DNA of 33,434 bases from Hyphococcus sp. (GTDB lineage Bacteria > Pseudomonadota > Alphaproteobacteria > Caulobacterales > Parvularculaceae): contig JANQOV010000008.1 of NCBI GenBank assembly GCA_028285645.1, positions 1 through 33,434 on the forward strand. The letters run 5' to 3'. Below are positions 17,437-26,300 of the stretch, in pieces (within the stretch, counting starts at the first letter, position 1; the number at the start of each line of letters is the position of its first letter). The translations under genes were made by a program, and so were the position numbers. The notes below the pieces were generated by a model. It was not told the origin of the DNA, searched no databases, and saw nothing but the letters and a program-made list of their open reading frames with translations.

Positions 17437-18072
17437 TTATTGGTCGGCTGATTCAAGCTCGTCGATGAACGCCATCACTGTTTCTTCGCTGTCGCCTTCG
17501 ATCTCGATCAGCGCATGATCTTTTTCCGACATCATAAGGACCGATAGCTCGCCGTCTTCGCCGCGCCGTTTTATCGCTTGTTCGCCGCGCATTTCAGCAA
17601 GCTCAAGCTTGCCTTTTTCAAGCATCGCTGCATCGTCGCGAATAAAAGTAAAGTCTTCAAGGTCGCGGTCCTCGCCGAAGACGCGCACCGTCACAACGCG
17701 GCCCGTATCGTCCTTGAACCGGCGCTCAACGGCGCCGCTGTTTTTGATGAAATTTTCAAACTGAATGGTCGAGGAATTCGCCAATGAAAAACGCGAATCT
17801 TCCGGTTGAAAAGACGGTGTATTGAGCGCCAGTTTTTGCGTCAAGGATTGCAACGAAAGCCTATTTGCATTGGTGTTCGCGTTGCGAAGATGTGTGGAAG
17901 CAAGTTGAAAATCGCCGGCTTCAAGGGCGGCGAGCGCCTCTTTGGTGTCGGCTATGCTTGTTTCTTTTATGGATTGCAGCGCAATGGCGGTGACTTGGGT
18001 TTGAGTTTGGGATTGAGCGAGCGCCGTTCCGCTTAATAGCGCAGCGGCAAAAATGGCGGCGAAAGTTTTCAT
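17437..18072 (-). CDS. Secreted protein of unknown function
   Basis: A 211-residue protein with a clear Sec signal peptide (MKTFAAIFAAALLSGTALAQ, cleavage likely after ALA at residue 19). The mature part begins with a helical region rich in Ala, Lys and Glu (KEALAALEAGDFQLASTHLRNANTNANRLSLQ), then a mixed alpha/beta region (RRFKDDTGRVVTVRVFGEDRDLEDF, GELSVLMMSEKDHALIEIEGD), ending in an acidic helix. I do not recognise the family. It is probably periplasmic. The ATG is followed immediately by the signal sequence, and GGAGAC lies a few bases before it. Confidence 0.75.
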   Translation of the reverse strand: MKTFAAIFAAALLSGTALAQSQTQTQVTAIALQSIKETSIADTKEALAALEAGDFQLASTHLRNANTNANRLSLQSLTQKLALNTPSFQPEDSRFSLANSSTIQFENFIKNSGAVERRFKDDTGRVVTVRVFGEDRDLEDFTFIRDDAAMLEKGKLELAEMRGEQAIKRRGEDGELSVLMMSEKDHALIEIEGDSEETVMAFIDELESADQ

Positions 18073-18173
18073 GATGGCGTCTCCTGCGTTTAATACGTAG
18101 GCAGATGCCCGATGCGAAATCGTCGCGCAATGACCTCGCGGTTTATCTCGCTGGAGTGTGATCAGCGGTGAGA

Positions 18174-19925
18174 CTAATGAAAGCGAACCAGCCGCCCCGG
18201 TCGCGCATCTGTGACCTGATCGTTGGCGATCACTTGCTCGCCCGCAACGAGCGTCGCGCGATAGCCGGTTACCGGCTGCAGAAGGCGCTGACCGCCGGCG
18301 GGCAAGTCCTTGACCATGGTTGGGGGACCAAGTCGCAGATTTTCATGGTCGATGACATTGATGTCGGCGCGCATGCCTTCCTTTAGCCGGCCGCGGTCTT
18401 TGAGCCCGAGATAATCAGCGCCATCGGCGGTAAGCATCTGCACAGCGCGCGAAAGGTCTATGCGATCCTCAGCGCGGTCGCGGCACCAATAGCTTAAGAG
18501 ATATGTGGGAAAGCTTGCGTCGCAAATGGTGCCCACATGAGCGCCGCCATCGGAAAGGCCGGGCAGGGCGTTTTCGTGCGTCAACATCTTGTGGACATTG
18601 GCGTAGTTGAATTCCGTATAGTTGTAGATCGGAAAATAGATGAGCTGGCGGCCATCGAGCTCCAAAAGCGTGTCGTAGAGCTTTTCCATAGCGCTAACGC
18701 CGTCGCGCCGCGCTTCAGCGCCAAGGGACGCGTCCTGCGGTTGCTCATAGTCAGGATTGTCGCCGAGCCGGAAGAATTTGTTGGCCACAAGTTCTATTGC
18801 CGCGATCATGGTATCGGCGATGGGCGGCACTGACGAGCCTTCGCCGGCAAGCTTAACCGGCGTTTCCGAAAGGCATTTTTCTTTAAAGGCGGGGTCGCGC
18901 ATGATCCCAACGCGCTCATCCAAGGGCTTGTCCTTGATTTCGATATAGCTCGGCTGCGCCATCATCGGATGGAATGTGCACTGAAGGCCCTGAAAGACGC
19001 CGATGGCGCGCGGCGCCACCTGGACGCGAAAATCAATGCCGTCTTTGTTGAGCCGTTCCGTCTCTTTGAGGATACGCGTCCATTGGTCGGGCGCCATGTC
19101 CCGCTGCATCAGGGAAATAGACGCAGGGCGCCCGCCCGCCCGCACAAATTTTTCAACGACGGCGAATTCCTCGTCAAACTGATCGCCTTCGCGTTCGAGA
19201 TTAAAGTCGCAGACGATTTGCAACACGCCGCGATCTAGCCCGTCAAACGCCTGCGCAATACCGGTGAGTTCCTTGGCGCTGGCTTCGGCGCTCGGCGTCC
19301 AGTCGCCGTCAGCGGTGCGGTGAACATCAGTGCGGCCGATGGAAAAGCCCGCGGCGCCAGCTTCCAGCGCTTCGCGTACAATGGCTCGCATCTTCTCGAT
19401 GTCTTCGTCGGTTGATTGCTCAAAGGCGCTGGCGCGCTCGCCCATAGCGAAGACGCGCACGGGATCGTGGCCGATCATCACGCCATAATCGATGGTGTGC
19501 GGCATGGCGTCGAGGGCGTTCATGTAATCGGGGAAGCTTTCCCATTCCCAGGTCAATCCTTCGTGCAGCGCTGTCCCTGGAATATCTTCAACGCCTTCCA
19601 TCAACCGCACCAGGCGGTCGTGGTCTTGGACCCGCACCGGCGCAAAGCCAACGCCGCAATTGCCCATGAGCAACGTTGTTACGCCGTGATTGACGGAGGG
19701 TTTCAGTTCCTCGTCCCAGGAGATCTGCCCGTCATAATGGGTGTGCAGATCAATAAAGCCCGGCGTAACAATGGCGCCGTCGGCCTCAATGACGCGGTCC
19801 GCCGCCGCATCGCAGTTCCCGATTTCGACAATGCGTCCGTCTTTAACGCCGATATTGCTGGCAAAAGGCGCGCCGCCATCGCCATCATAGATTAGACCGC
19901 CAGTAATTTTCACATCGAAACTCAT
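18174..19925 (-). CDS. N-acyl-D-amino-acid deacylase family amidohydrolase
   Basis: A 583-residue metal-dependent amidohydrolase of the D-aminoacylase group. The first metal motif is [18 protein letters not shown] with His61 and His63. [12 protein letters not shown] contains the conserved cysteine (Cys90) typical of the subfamily. The C-terminal barrel end includes [15 protein letters not shown] and the small beta-domain motif [10 protein letters not shown]. Enzymes of this group remove acyl groups from N-acyl-D-amino acids, but many homologues have other amide or cyclic substrates. Its start overlaps the stop of the BASS transporter gene by 4 bp (ATGA), so the two are co-translated. The transporter probably brings in the substrate or a related anion. 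Confidence 0.88.
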   Translation of the reverse strand: MSFDVKITGGLIYDGDGGAPFASNIGVKDGRIVEIGNCDAAADRVIEADGAIVTPGFIDLHTHYDGQISWDEELKPSVNHGVTTLLMGNCGVGFAPVRVQDHDRLVRLMEGVEDIPGTALHEGLTWEWESFPDYMNALDAMPHTIDYGVMIGHDPVRVFAMGERASAFEQSTDEDIEKMRAIVREALEAGAAGFSIGRTDVHRTADGDWTPSAEASAKELTGIAQAFDGLDRGVLQIVCDFNLEREGDQFDEEFAVVEKFVRAGGRPASISLMQRDMAPDQWTRILKETERLNKDGIDFRVQVAPRAIGVFQGLQCTFHPMMAQPSYIEIKDKPLDERVGIMRDPAFKEKCLSETPVKLAGEGSSVPPIADTMIAAIELVANKFFRLGDNPDYEQPQDASLGAEARRDGVSAMEKLYDTLLELDGRQLIYFPIYNYTEFNYANVHKMLTHENALPGLSDGGAHVGTICDASFPTYLLSYWCRDRAEDRIDLSRAVQMLTADGADYLGLKDRGRLKEGMRADINVIDHENLRLGPPTMVKDLPAGGQRLLQPVTGYRATLVAGEQVIANDQVTDARPGRLVRFH

Positions 19926-20851
19926 GGTTTTTCGCCTCGGGTTTTGTTTTGACTATCGAGAAACCGGAACAGCAAGATCATAGACCCGCCGGAAAAGAAG
20001 TGCCAAACGCCCCATGCAGCCGCGACCGCCGCGGCGCCGCCGAGCCCTTGCAGTTGCGCCAGCAGCAACACGACGGCGAGCCCTGAGTTTTGAATGCCGA
20101 CCTCGAAGGTCAAAGAGCGCCGCCGCGCCTTTTCGGCGCCAAGCAGCCTGCCTGATGCTGACCCCATGGCGAAGGCCGCGGCGTTATGGATGACGACGGG
20201 GATAAATATCAGCGCCCAGCCTGTGATGATCAACGGCCAAAAGTCGATGACGCCTTGAATGATGACGAACGCCAAAACAAGCGCGCCGATGGTGGCAAGC
20301 GATCCGCTAAAGCGGGCGGCAAAGCGCGGTGCGTAATGGGCGGTCACCATGCCGGCGGCCAGCGGAACCGCGAGCATCAGGACTGTTTGCCCGATGAAGC
20401 GCGCGCGGCTGAAGTCGATGGTTTCAAGGAGTTCGGCGGTGGGCGGATAAAGCCCTGACCAGAACAGAATTGCGAAGGGCGTCCATAGGGCGGCGATGAC
20501 GCTCGAGCCCGCGGTTAAGGAAACCGAATAGGCGACATCGCCGCGAGACGCATAAGTCATGAAGTTGGATACGGCGCCGCCCGGGCAGGCGGAAACGACA
20601 ATCATGCCGAGCGCGAGAGAAGGCGGGACTTGCAATAAGCCGGTGAGGGCGATGGTCATCGCCGGCAAAGCGATCAATTGCGCCGCGAGCCCGCCCCAAA
20701 ACAGTCTGGGCGATGTCTTTAAGAACGAAAAACTTGCCGGCGTCAGGCCAAGAGCGATGGCGAACATCATCGTCACAACGGCGCCGGCAAGCGTAATTTG
20801 CGCCGCCGTGTCGAGGGTGATGATCAGTTGATCGAGAGTTTCGACGTCCAT
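19922..20851 (-). CDS. Bile acid:sodium symporter (BASS) family transporter
   Basis: A 309-residue polytopic membrane protein with roughly nine to ten hydrophobic helices. The segment GMIVVSACPGGAVSNFMTYASRGDVAYSVSLT is the conserved crossover region that forms sodium sites in BASS proteins. FEVGIQNSGLAVVL is the second signature (E-GIQN). Members move organic anions with sodium; the substrate is unknown. It lies first in a two-gene unit with the D-aminoacylase-like gene, overlapping it by 4 bp, which points to uptake of an acylated amino acid or another carboxylate. This substrate idea is inferred from context only. Confidence 0.92.
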   Translation of the reverse strand: MDVETLDQLIITLDTAAQITLAGAVVTMMFAIALGLTPASFSFLKTSPRLFWGGLAAQLIALPAMTIALTGLLQVPPSLALGMIVVSACPGGAVSNFMTYASRGDVAYSVSLTAGSSVIAALWTPFAILFWSGLYPPTAELLETIDFSRARFIGQTVLMLAVPLAAGMVTAHYAPRFAARFSGSLATIGALVLAFVIIQGVIDFWPLIITGWALIFIPVVIHNAAAFAMGSASGRLLGAEKARRRSLTFEVGIQNSGLAVVLLLAQLQGLGGAAAVAAAWGVWHFFSGGSMILLFRFLDSQNKTRGEKP

Positions 20852-20899
20852 CTAAAACTTAAACGCCGCTAAGGAGAACGAAAATTGAGGGTCCATGCG

Positions 20900-21358
20900 C
20901 TAATAATAGCCTAGCATCGTCAAGCGCGCGATAATCAATGCCAGCGACAAGGACGCCCAGAAGGTGAGTCGTGATCGCAGCCGCCCATACCAGACGGGTA
21001 GGCGTCCGTCGGCGGCGGCGTTCACATCGCGCAAGGCAAGAAAGAGCAGCGCGAGAAGGATAATCAAGTGCCGCCACGCAGCGCCGATCACAATTGAAAA
21101 GGCGCCGCTCGGCAATATGGCGAAAAAGGCCGCAAGTACGACCAGTATGTTGGCGAGATGAGACGGCGCCCGGGCTTTTTGTGAAAGATGCGCACCCGAG
21201 CCGACGCCCGACAGATAAGCAACGATTGCCGCGCCATAGACAAGCGCAATGCGGTGCAAGTCGAGGGCGATCGATTGCGGCAGCGCCCAGGGGCTCAGCC
21301 AAAGCGCAACAGCGGCGGCGACAAAGGGAATAAGGCCGTAAAAGCCATAGGTCGTCAT
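20900..21358 (-). CDS. DUF3429 family membrane protein
   Basis: A 152-residue protein with five predicted hydrophobic helices. It starts MTTYGFYGLIPFVAAAVALWL and has YGAAIVAYLSGVGSGAHLSQ, a pattern typical of DUF3429, followed by the short loop RDVNAAADGRLPVWYGRLR before the last helix. The family is of unknown function and is common in alphaproteobacteria. The start at 21358 is chosen because homologues begin close to it; the longer frame to 21394 would require a TTG codon. It lies 48 bp upstream of the BASS gene on the same strand, so it may share its transcript. Confidence 0.78.
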   Translation of the reverse strand: MTTYGFYGLIPFVAAAVALWLSPWALPQSIALDLHRIALVYGAAIVAYLSGVGSGAHLSQKARAPSHLANILVVLAAFFAILPSGAFSIVIGAAWRHLIILLALLFLALRDVNAAADGRLPVWYGRLRSRLTFWASLSLALIIARLTMLGYY

Positions 21359-21500
21359 TTGCTCGCGTTCGCGCCCTCGCATGAACTCACCCAATTATCT
21401 TTGATTGCAAAAACGCGCTGAGGGCTGGTGCGCTGGCGTCAGCGAAAAAAACCGCCGCTTGCGGATCAACTGCAAATTTGGCGGCTCGACTGGTCATACG

Positions 21501-21522
21501 CATACCCCTTCACCGGGGTATG
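21501..21522 (-). terminator. Hairpin downstream of the TIGR02186 gene
   Basis: CATACCCC and GGGGTATG form a perfect 8-bp stem with a 6-nt loop, 15 bp beyond the stop codon of the leftward TIGR02186-TauE pair. There is no T-run, so the call rests on position and stem quality. Confidence 0.45.
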
Positions 21523-21536
21523 GTAGCCGAAAATTG

Positions 21537-22301
21537 TCATTTACGAAATGCGAGGGCCGCAATCCAGCCCGCAAACAGCGATATGGCGACGCAAAGAACG
21601 CCATAGGCGACCGGTTGGTCATGGGCGAGCTCGTAAATCTGCCGCTCAATGCCGACTTTTCTGACCGCAAGCGTCGCGTCATCCCGGCCTAATAGTTCGC
21701 CGTCGCGGTAAAGAAAGACATCAACGTCATATTCGCCAACGGGCGTGGTCGCTGGCAGATCGACCTTGATGGTGAACAAGACGCCTTTTTCGAAGGCAAC
21801 GCGGCCGACATTATCGCGGTAGAGACCAAGCTCTTCGGCTTCCGTCAGAAACGCTGATGGCAGCACATGCGCCAGCGCGCCGCCTTCTTCTCCGGGTGCG
21901 GGCGTCGGCGAAGTGATGGAAATTGGAATAAAGTCCTTGCGCAGATGAAACGCTGCTTGCTGCGGCAAGGGAACAATTGAATTGACGGCGCGAGTTGCGG
22001 CCGAAATGTAAAGTCCCGGCGTGTCTTTGATCTCTACGGCGTCGCCGGTCGTCCAGATCAGCCCGCGCTTTTCCAAGGGTCGCATCACAAATCGCGACGC
22101 TGGTCCCTTGATGACACAGATGATATCGACCGTGTCAGCCGGGTTTTCGATACCGGTAACGGCGCCGAATAGCGTCAGCTCGGCGCCCGCAAAGCCGGCG
22201 TCAACTTCGATGACGTCATCGGTCAGGCCAATTGAAATTTCGGACGCACCAACACTGCTGATGCTGACAAGGAAAAGGGCAAGGGCGTAAAAAATCTTCA
22301 T
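21537..22301 (-). CDS. TIGR02186 family membrane-anchored protein
   Basis: A 254-residue protein with a signal peptide (MKIFYALALFLVSISSVGA) and a single C-terminal helix (VAYGVLCVAISLFAGWIAALAF). The periplasmic part is beta-rich. It includes IGLTDDVIEVDAGFAGAELTLFGA and the segment around DIICVIKGPASRFVMRPLEKRGLIW, the core of TIGR02186. Members occur next to TauE/SafE-type exporters, and the same holds here. The 4-bp overlap with the exporter gene makes coupled production likely. The biochemical role is unknown; a periplasmic partner of the exporter is the natural guess. Confidence 0.87.
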   Translation of the reverse strand: MKIFYALALFLVSISSVGASEISIGLTDDVIEVDAGFAGAELTLFGAVTGIENPADTVDIICVIKGPASRFVMRPLEKRGLIWTTGDAVEIKDTPGLYISAATRAVNSIVPLPQQAAFHLRKDFIPISITSPTPAPGEEGGALAHVLPSAFLTEAEELGLYRDNVGRVAFEKGVLFTIKVDLPATTPVGEYDVDVFLYRDGELLGRDDATLAVRKVGIERQIYELAHDQPVAYGVLCVAISLFAGWIAALAFRK

Positions 22302-23212
22302 CGCGCCGCCTCCAGCAGGAAGGGCGAAATCGGCGTTGACACAAGATCAAACACCAGTCGCGCCGAGACCGCGAGAACGATCAGCGCTAAGAGCGCCCGC
22401 AATTGTTCGGCGCGAAGGCGAACGCCGGCGCGTGCGCCCAATTGCGCGCCAATGACCCCGCCGGTGAGCAGCAGAAGCGCCAGCACGATATCGACCGTCT
22501 GGTTTGCAGCAGCGTGCAGCACTGTAGTGATGGCGGTGACGAAAATGATCTGAAAGAGCGACGTGCCCACCACCACATTGGTCGGCATGTTGAGGATATA
22601 GAGCATCGCCGGGACCATGATGAAGCCGCCGCCAACGCCCATGATTGCAGCGAGCACGCCGACAAAAAAACCCAAAATGATCGGCGGGATCGGCGAGATA
22701 TAAAGCTGCGAGCGGCGAAACCGCATGGCAAACGGCATCGCCGCCATCCAGGCGACGCTGCGCCGCTTGCGTCTGGGTTTGCCGGTTTGCGGGTTGCGGA
22801 AGAGGGCCCTTAGGCTTTCAACGAACATCAGCCCGCCGATGAGTGAAAGGAAAATCACATAGGCAAGGGAGATGAAGACTTCGACCTGGCCTACTTCACG
22901 GAGATAGCGAAAGATTGCAACGCCTGCGATCGAGCCGAGCCCGCCGCCGAACACCAAAAAACCGCCCATTTGAAAGTCGACGGTCTTGCGCCGCAAATGC
23001 GCGAGCACGCCGGAAACGGATGAGGCGACGATTTGCGACGCTTCCGTACCGACGGCGACAGCCGGCGGGATGCCGTAAAAGATCAAAAGCGGCGTCATCA
23101 GGAAGCCGCCGCCAACGCCGAACATGCCCGACAGAAATCCTACCGCGCCGCCCATCAGGATGATCACAAACGGATCAACCGGAAGCTCCGCAATGGGAAG
23201 GTAGATTTGCAT
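22298..23212 (-). CDS. TauE/SafE family anion exporter
   Basis: A 304-residue membrane protein with about eight helices in two related halves. Each half carries the glycine-rich signature: GMFGVGGGFLMTP in the first and AIMGVGGGFIMVPAML in the second. VGTEASQIVASSVSG and VGTSLFQIIFVTAIT are the paired re-entrant segments. The family exports sulfite, sulfoacetate and other organosulfur anions, but many members have no known substrate. It is the first gene of a two-gene leftward unit with the TIGR02186 gene, overlapping it by 4 bp. A role in sulfite export is plausible but unproven; no sulfonate-degrading gene is adjacent. Confidence 0.92.
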   Translation of the reverse strand: MQIYLPIAELPVDPFVIILMGGAVGFLSGMFGVGGGFLMTPLLIFYGIPPAVAVGTEASQIVASSVSGVLAHLRRKTVDFQMGGFLVFGGGLGSIAGVAIFRYLREVGQVEVFISLAYVIFLSLIGGLMFVESLRALFRNPQTGKPRRKRRSVAWMAAMPFAMRFRRSQLYISPIPPIILGFFVGVLAAIMGVGGGFIMVPAMLYILNMPTNVVVGTSLFQIIFVTAITTVLHAAANQTVDIVLALLLLTGGVIGAQLGARAGVRLRAEQLRALLALIVLAVSARLVFDLVSTPISPFLLEAAR

Positions 23213-23285
23213 GGCGGAACGCCGGGTGACGGTAAGATAAGTGCAGCCGCTTTGGTTATAGGCGTGCGTTTACGCGCCGTGCAAG

Positions 23286-23320
23286 AAAAAGCGATCGCCA
23301 GCTTGCGCCAACGATCGCTT
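23286..23320 (-). terminator. Intrinsic terminator of the PodJ-like gene
   Basis: Reading leftward from the PodJ-like stop codon, AAGCGATCG (23312-23320) pairs perfectly with CGATCGCTT (23289-23297) across a 14-nt loop. A TTTTTCTT tract ending about 23283 follows immediately. Stem, loop and T-run are all present, making this the clearest intrinsic terminator in the window. Confidence 0.75.
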
Positions 23321-23342
23321 GATCATGCTTGGTTGAGTGTGC

Positions 23343-26300
23343 CTAGGTTGCAGGCGCCAACTCGTTCGAAATCGGATCGGCGGCTTCGGCGCTCCAAGTT
23401 GCAATCGCGGCGTCGATCTCCTGGCGCTGGGGCGCTGTCAGTGATGCTGCAACACTCGCTGCAAGCGGCGCCGCCTGTTCGTCGCCATTGTTGGCCGCCA
23501 GCGAATACCAGTAATAGGCTTTCGCGGCATCCTGTACATTCGATGCAGAGCCATCGTTGCTGGGATGATAAATCGCGCCGAGATTATATTGCGAATCAAC
23601 CAGTCCGCGATTGGCGGCGAGTTCAAACCAGCCGATGGCTTCTTCCGTATCCGCCAGGCCGCCATCGCCGCGCGCTGTCATAACGCCGATGCGGTGCATG
23701 GCGAGAACATTGCCGCCATTGGCGGAGCGGCGGAACCAGGTGCGCGCTTGACCAAGATCCTGCTCAACGCCCTGGCCGAGCTTATAAAGTTCGCCGAGCT
23801 GCAATTGCGCCGGCGGATGGCCGAGGACAGCCGACTCGTTGAGCTTGCCAATGGCCGCTGTTGTTTCTTCTTCATTCGTCGCCGCGTTGAGGGCGGTCAT
23901 GGCTTCCATATAAAGATCGCGCGGATTAACCGTCGGCGCCGCCGGCACGATGAGCGCTTCTTCGTCTCTTAATCCCGGGTTGCCGGCGTCGCTGGCGCCC
24001 GTATCGGCGCTTGGCGCCGGCGTTACAGCAGCGACAGGCGGCTGACTGATCTGCTCAGGCGACTTAAAGACGAGATCCTTGACCAAGAAGAACAGAGCAG
24101 CGACTGCGAGAAGGATTGCAACGCCAAGGGCCATCGTCACCGGCCGCGCGGATGCGGTTGCCTTCAGGTTTTCGAGGGCGGCGCGGTCTTTGTTGCCCTT
24201 CCGCTCGTTTTCACCATCTTCAATCTCAGCGGCAGGTTCTGCTGCAGGCGGTTCTTCTTCATCAACAATCGGTTCTGTTACCGCTTCCGCTTCAGGTTCA
24301 TCAGCGTCTTCGTCTTGCTCATCCGACTTGTTCTTTGAGAACCGGCCGCGCAGTGCAGCGAAGGCGCCGCCGAGCGCGGCGAACTTGGCGAGCGGACCGG
24401 CGGCATTGCCTTTTTCCGTTTCAGCGCCGGTTTCCTCTGCTTCCGCGAACGCGATTGACTGTTCGTCGGGCGCGGCTTTTTTCTCGTTCCCCGCTTCCGG
24501 CGTTGCGCTGGTTTGCGCGTCAGTTTCGCCGCGCATCGCAGCAAGCCGCTTGCGCCGGGCGCGCGCCGCCAGAATTGCTTTTTGTTTTGGCGTTAGTTTG
24601 CGGCGTTTTGGCTTAGCGTTTTCTTCTGCTTGCTGTTGTGCAGTTTCTTTTGCCTTGCGGCGCGCGGCGGCCAGATAATCTTCCTTGTCGCCTTCTTCAG
24701 CGGGCGCTTCGGCTTCTTCCGGCTCCTTGGCGATCTGCGGCGCCGGCTCTGTATTCAGCGCTGCGGTTTTAGCCTTAGAAAGCTGCGTTTCCTCGTCGCT
24801 GCCGAGGGCCTCCTCGTCGCTGCCGAGGGCCTCAAGGTCTGCAAGGATTGCATCGAGATCGTCGCCGGCTGTTTCGGCCGATTGATCGGTCTCGCCTTCG
24901 CTTGCAGCGCTGTCTTGGACCGCCGTTGTTTCAGCCTGTTCAGGCTTTTGAATCGTTTCGGCATCGCCAAGCCCGAACACGTCCTGCACTTCTGAGAGGA
25001 TGTCATCCGCACTTTGTTGCTGCGCTGATGGGGGCGTTACCCCTTCATCATCGTCCAGGTCGAAATCGAAGCTGTCGTCAGTTTCTGATTCCGCCGCAGC
25101 GTCTGTCCTCGCCTCTATTTCGTCGGCAGGTTCCTCAGCGACTTCGATGGCGCCCAGATCATCATCGGCAATCTCGTCTGTGATATCAGCGGCAAGACCC
25201 GTTGCTTCGGCTGCCGGCTCGACGAAATTGTCACGGGCAAAACCGTCAATGTCATCATCGTCGTCGGCGATATTTTCAATCGCTTCGTCAGCGTCCAGCG
25301 CTTCAAGCCGCGAGATCATGTCGTCGAAGGAATCCTGCAGCGCCGTGATTTTAACATCGGTCTGCCGGCTTGCCTCGGCAATCGCTGCATCGATTTCATC
25401 GCGCGATGCGCCGGCATCTTCGCCTTCGGCGGTTTCGAATTGTTTGCGGACGTCAGCGATGGTCTCAGCGACCTTTTGAACGCCTTCGGCGCTGCGGCGC
25501 TCCGCAGCTTCTATCTGCTCGGAAAGCTTGCCGATCGTGGCTTCCAGCGCGCCGATCTGATCGCCGCCGCGTTTGATTTCTTCACCGAGGACACGAAGCC
25601 GCGCGCCCGTGCGTTCGATAAATTCCGGGTCCGCTGAGCCGTTTGCCGCGCCCTGCAGTTTCTGGGCTTCGGCGGCAATGCGTTCAGCGCGCGTAATACG
25701 CGTCGAAAGCCCGTCGATCGAGTCTTTGAGATAATTAACGGCTGAAACATCGGCATCGCCGCCGCCGGCGCCTTCATCAAGCCGGCGCGCAAGTTCTTGC
25801 AGTTGTTTTTCATTGGCGTCGATGCGCGCGAGCGATGCGGTGTGCTGCGTGTTGAATTGCACCGCGACCTGACCCACGGCTTTCTCGAGCGCTTTCAGCG
25901 CTTCAACCCGGCTGCGGCCGCCGCCGCCGGCTTCGAGCTTTTCAACACGGGCGGCAAGATCCTCGTTGGAGCCTTCCTGCGGTTTGGCGCGCTCAAGGCG
26001 CTGGACCCGCTCAAGCACGGTGCCGACATTGCGGGACAAGTCGCCAACCGCTTTCGCTGTCGCATCGTCCGCTTCGCTGACGCGCTTGTTTAAGTGTTCA
26101 ATGGCGGTGACCAGATCGCGAATCTTCAGGCCCTCAATATTGCCTTCAGTTTCTTCGGCGTCCCCCGCAGAATAAATAATCTGATTGAGCCATTCGCCGA
26201 CCGTCATGCCTTCGCGTTTGGCGGCTTCCTTGGCTGTTTCGCGGGCGTCGCGCTCAATCCCCTTTACACTCCAGGGTGCATTTTGTTTTATGGCTGACAC
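23343..26300 (-). CDS. PodJ-like polar localisation factor with Sel1 repeats
   Basis: A 985-residue protein with PodJ architecture. The N-terminal motif is PWSVKGIERDARETAKEAAK followed by GMTVGEWLNQ. A coiled-coil cytoplasmic region to about residue 340 is followed by a long Asp/Glu-rich stretch and a basic segment (KPKRRKLTPKQKAILAARAR). One transmembrane helix lies at about 718-743, and periplasmic Sel1-type repeats at about 826-940 (AQLQLGELYKLGQGVEQDLGQA and two more). PodJ organises the cell pole in Caulobacter. The C-terminal peptidoglycan-binding domain seen in PodJ is not evident. The start is GTG at 26300 with GAGGAG six bases upstream; the longer frame runs through a CtrA-type site. 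A 21-bp in-frame duplication lies at 24790-24831. Confidence 0.82.
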   Translation of the reverse strand: MSAIKQNAPWSVKGIERDARETAKEAAKREGMTVGEWLNQIIYSAGDAEETEGNIEGLKIRDLVTAIEHLNKRVSEADDATAKAVGDLSRNVGTVLERVQRLERAKPQEGSNEDLAARVEKLEAGGGGRSRVEALKALEKAVGQVAVQFNTQHTASLARIDANEKQLQELARRLDEGAGGGDADVSAVNYLKDSIDGLSTRITRAERIAAEAQKLQGAANGSADPEFIERTGARLRVLGEEIKRGGDQIGALEATIGKLSEQIEAAERRSAEGVQKVAETIADVRKQFETAEGEDAGASRDEIDAAIAEASRQTDVKITALQDSFDDMISRLEALDADEAIENIADDDDDIDGFARDNFVEPAAEATGLAADITDEIADDDLGAIEVAEEPADEIEARTDAAAESETDDSFDFDLDDDEGVTPPSAQQQSADDILSEVQDVFGLGDAETIQKPEQAETTAVQDSAASEGETDQSAETAGDDLDAILADLEALGSDEEALGSDEETQLSKAKTAALNTEPAPQIAKEPEEAEAPAEEGDKEDYLAAARRKAKETAQQQAEENAKPKRRKLTPKQKAILAARARRKRLAAMRGETDAQTSATPEAGNEKKAAPDEQSIAFAEAEETGAETEKGNAAGPLAKFAALGGAFAALRGRFSKNKSDEQDEDADEPEAEAVTEPIVDEEEPPAAEPAAEIEDGENERKGNKDRAALENLKATASARPVTMALGVAILLAVAALFFLVKDLVFKSPEQISQPPVAAVTPAPSADTGASDAGNPGLRDEEALIVPAAPTVNPRDLYMEAMTALNAATNEEETTAAIGKLNESAVLGHPPAQLQLGELYKLGQGVEQDLGQARTWFRRSANGGNVLAMHRIGVMTARGDGGLADTEEAIGWFELAANRGLVDSQYNLGAIYHPSNDGSASNVQDAAKAYYWYSLAANNGDEQAAPLAASVAASLTAPQRQEIDAAIATWSAEAADPISNELAPAT
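24790..24831 (-). repeat. 21-bp tandem duplication inside the PodJ-like gene
   Basis: Two perfect adjacent 21-bp units encode a doubled ALGSDEE heptapeptide in the acidic linker. The duplication keeps the frame and sits in low-complexity sequence, so it is probably tolerated length variation. Confidence 0.8.

Noticed and set aside
24079-24678. Ser/Ala-rich open frame antisense to the PodJ-like gene
   Set aside because: It arises from the reverse complement of the low-complexity acidic and basic linkers.
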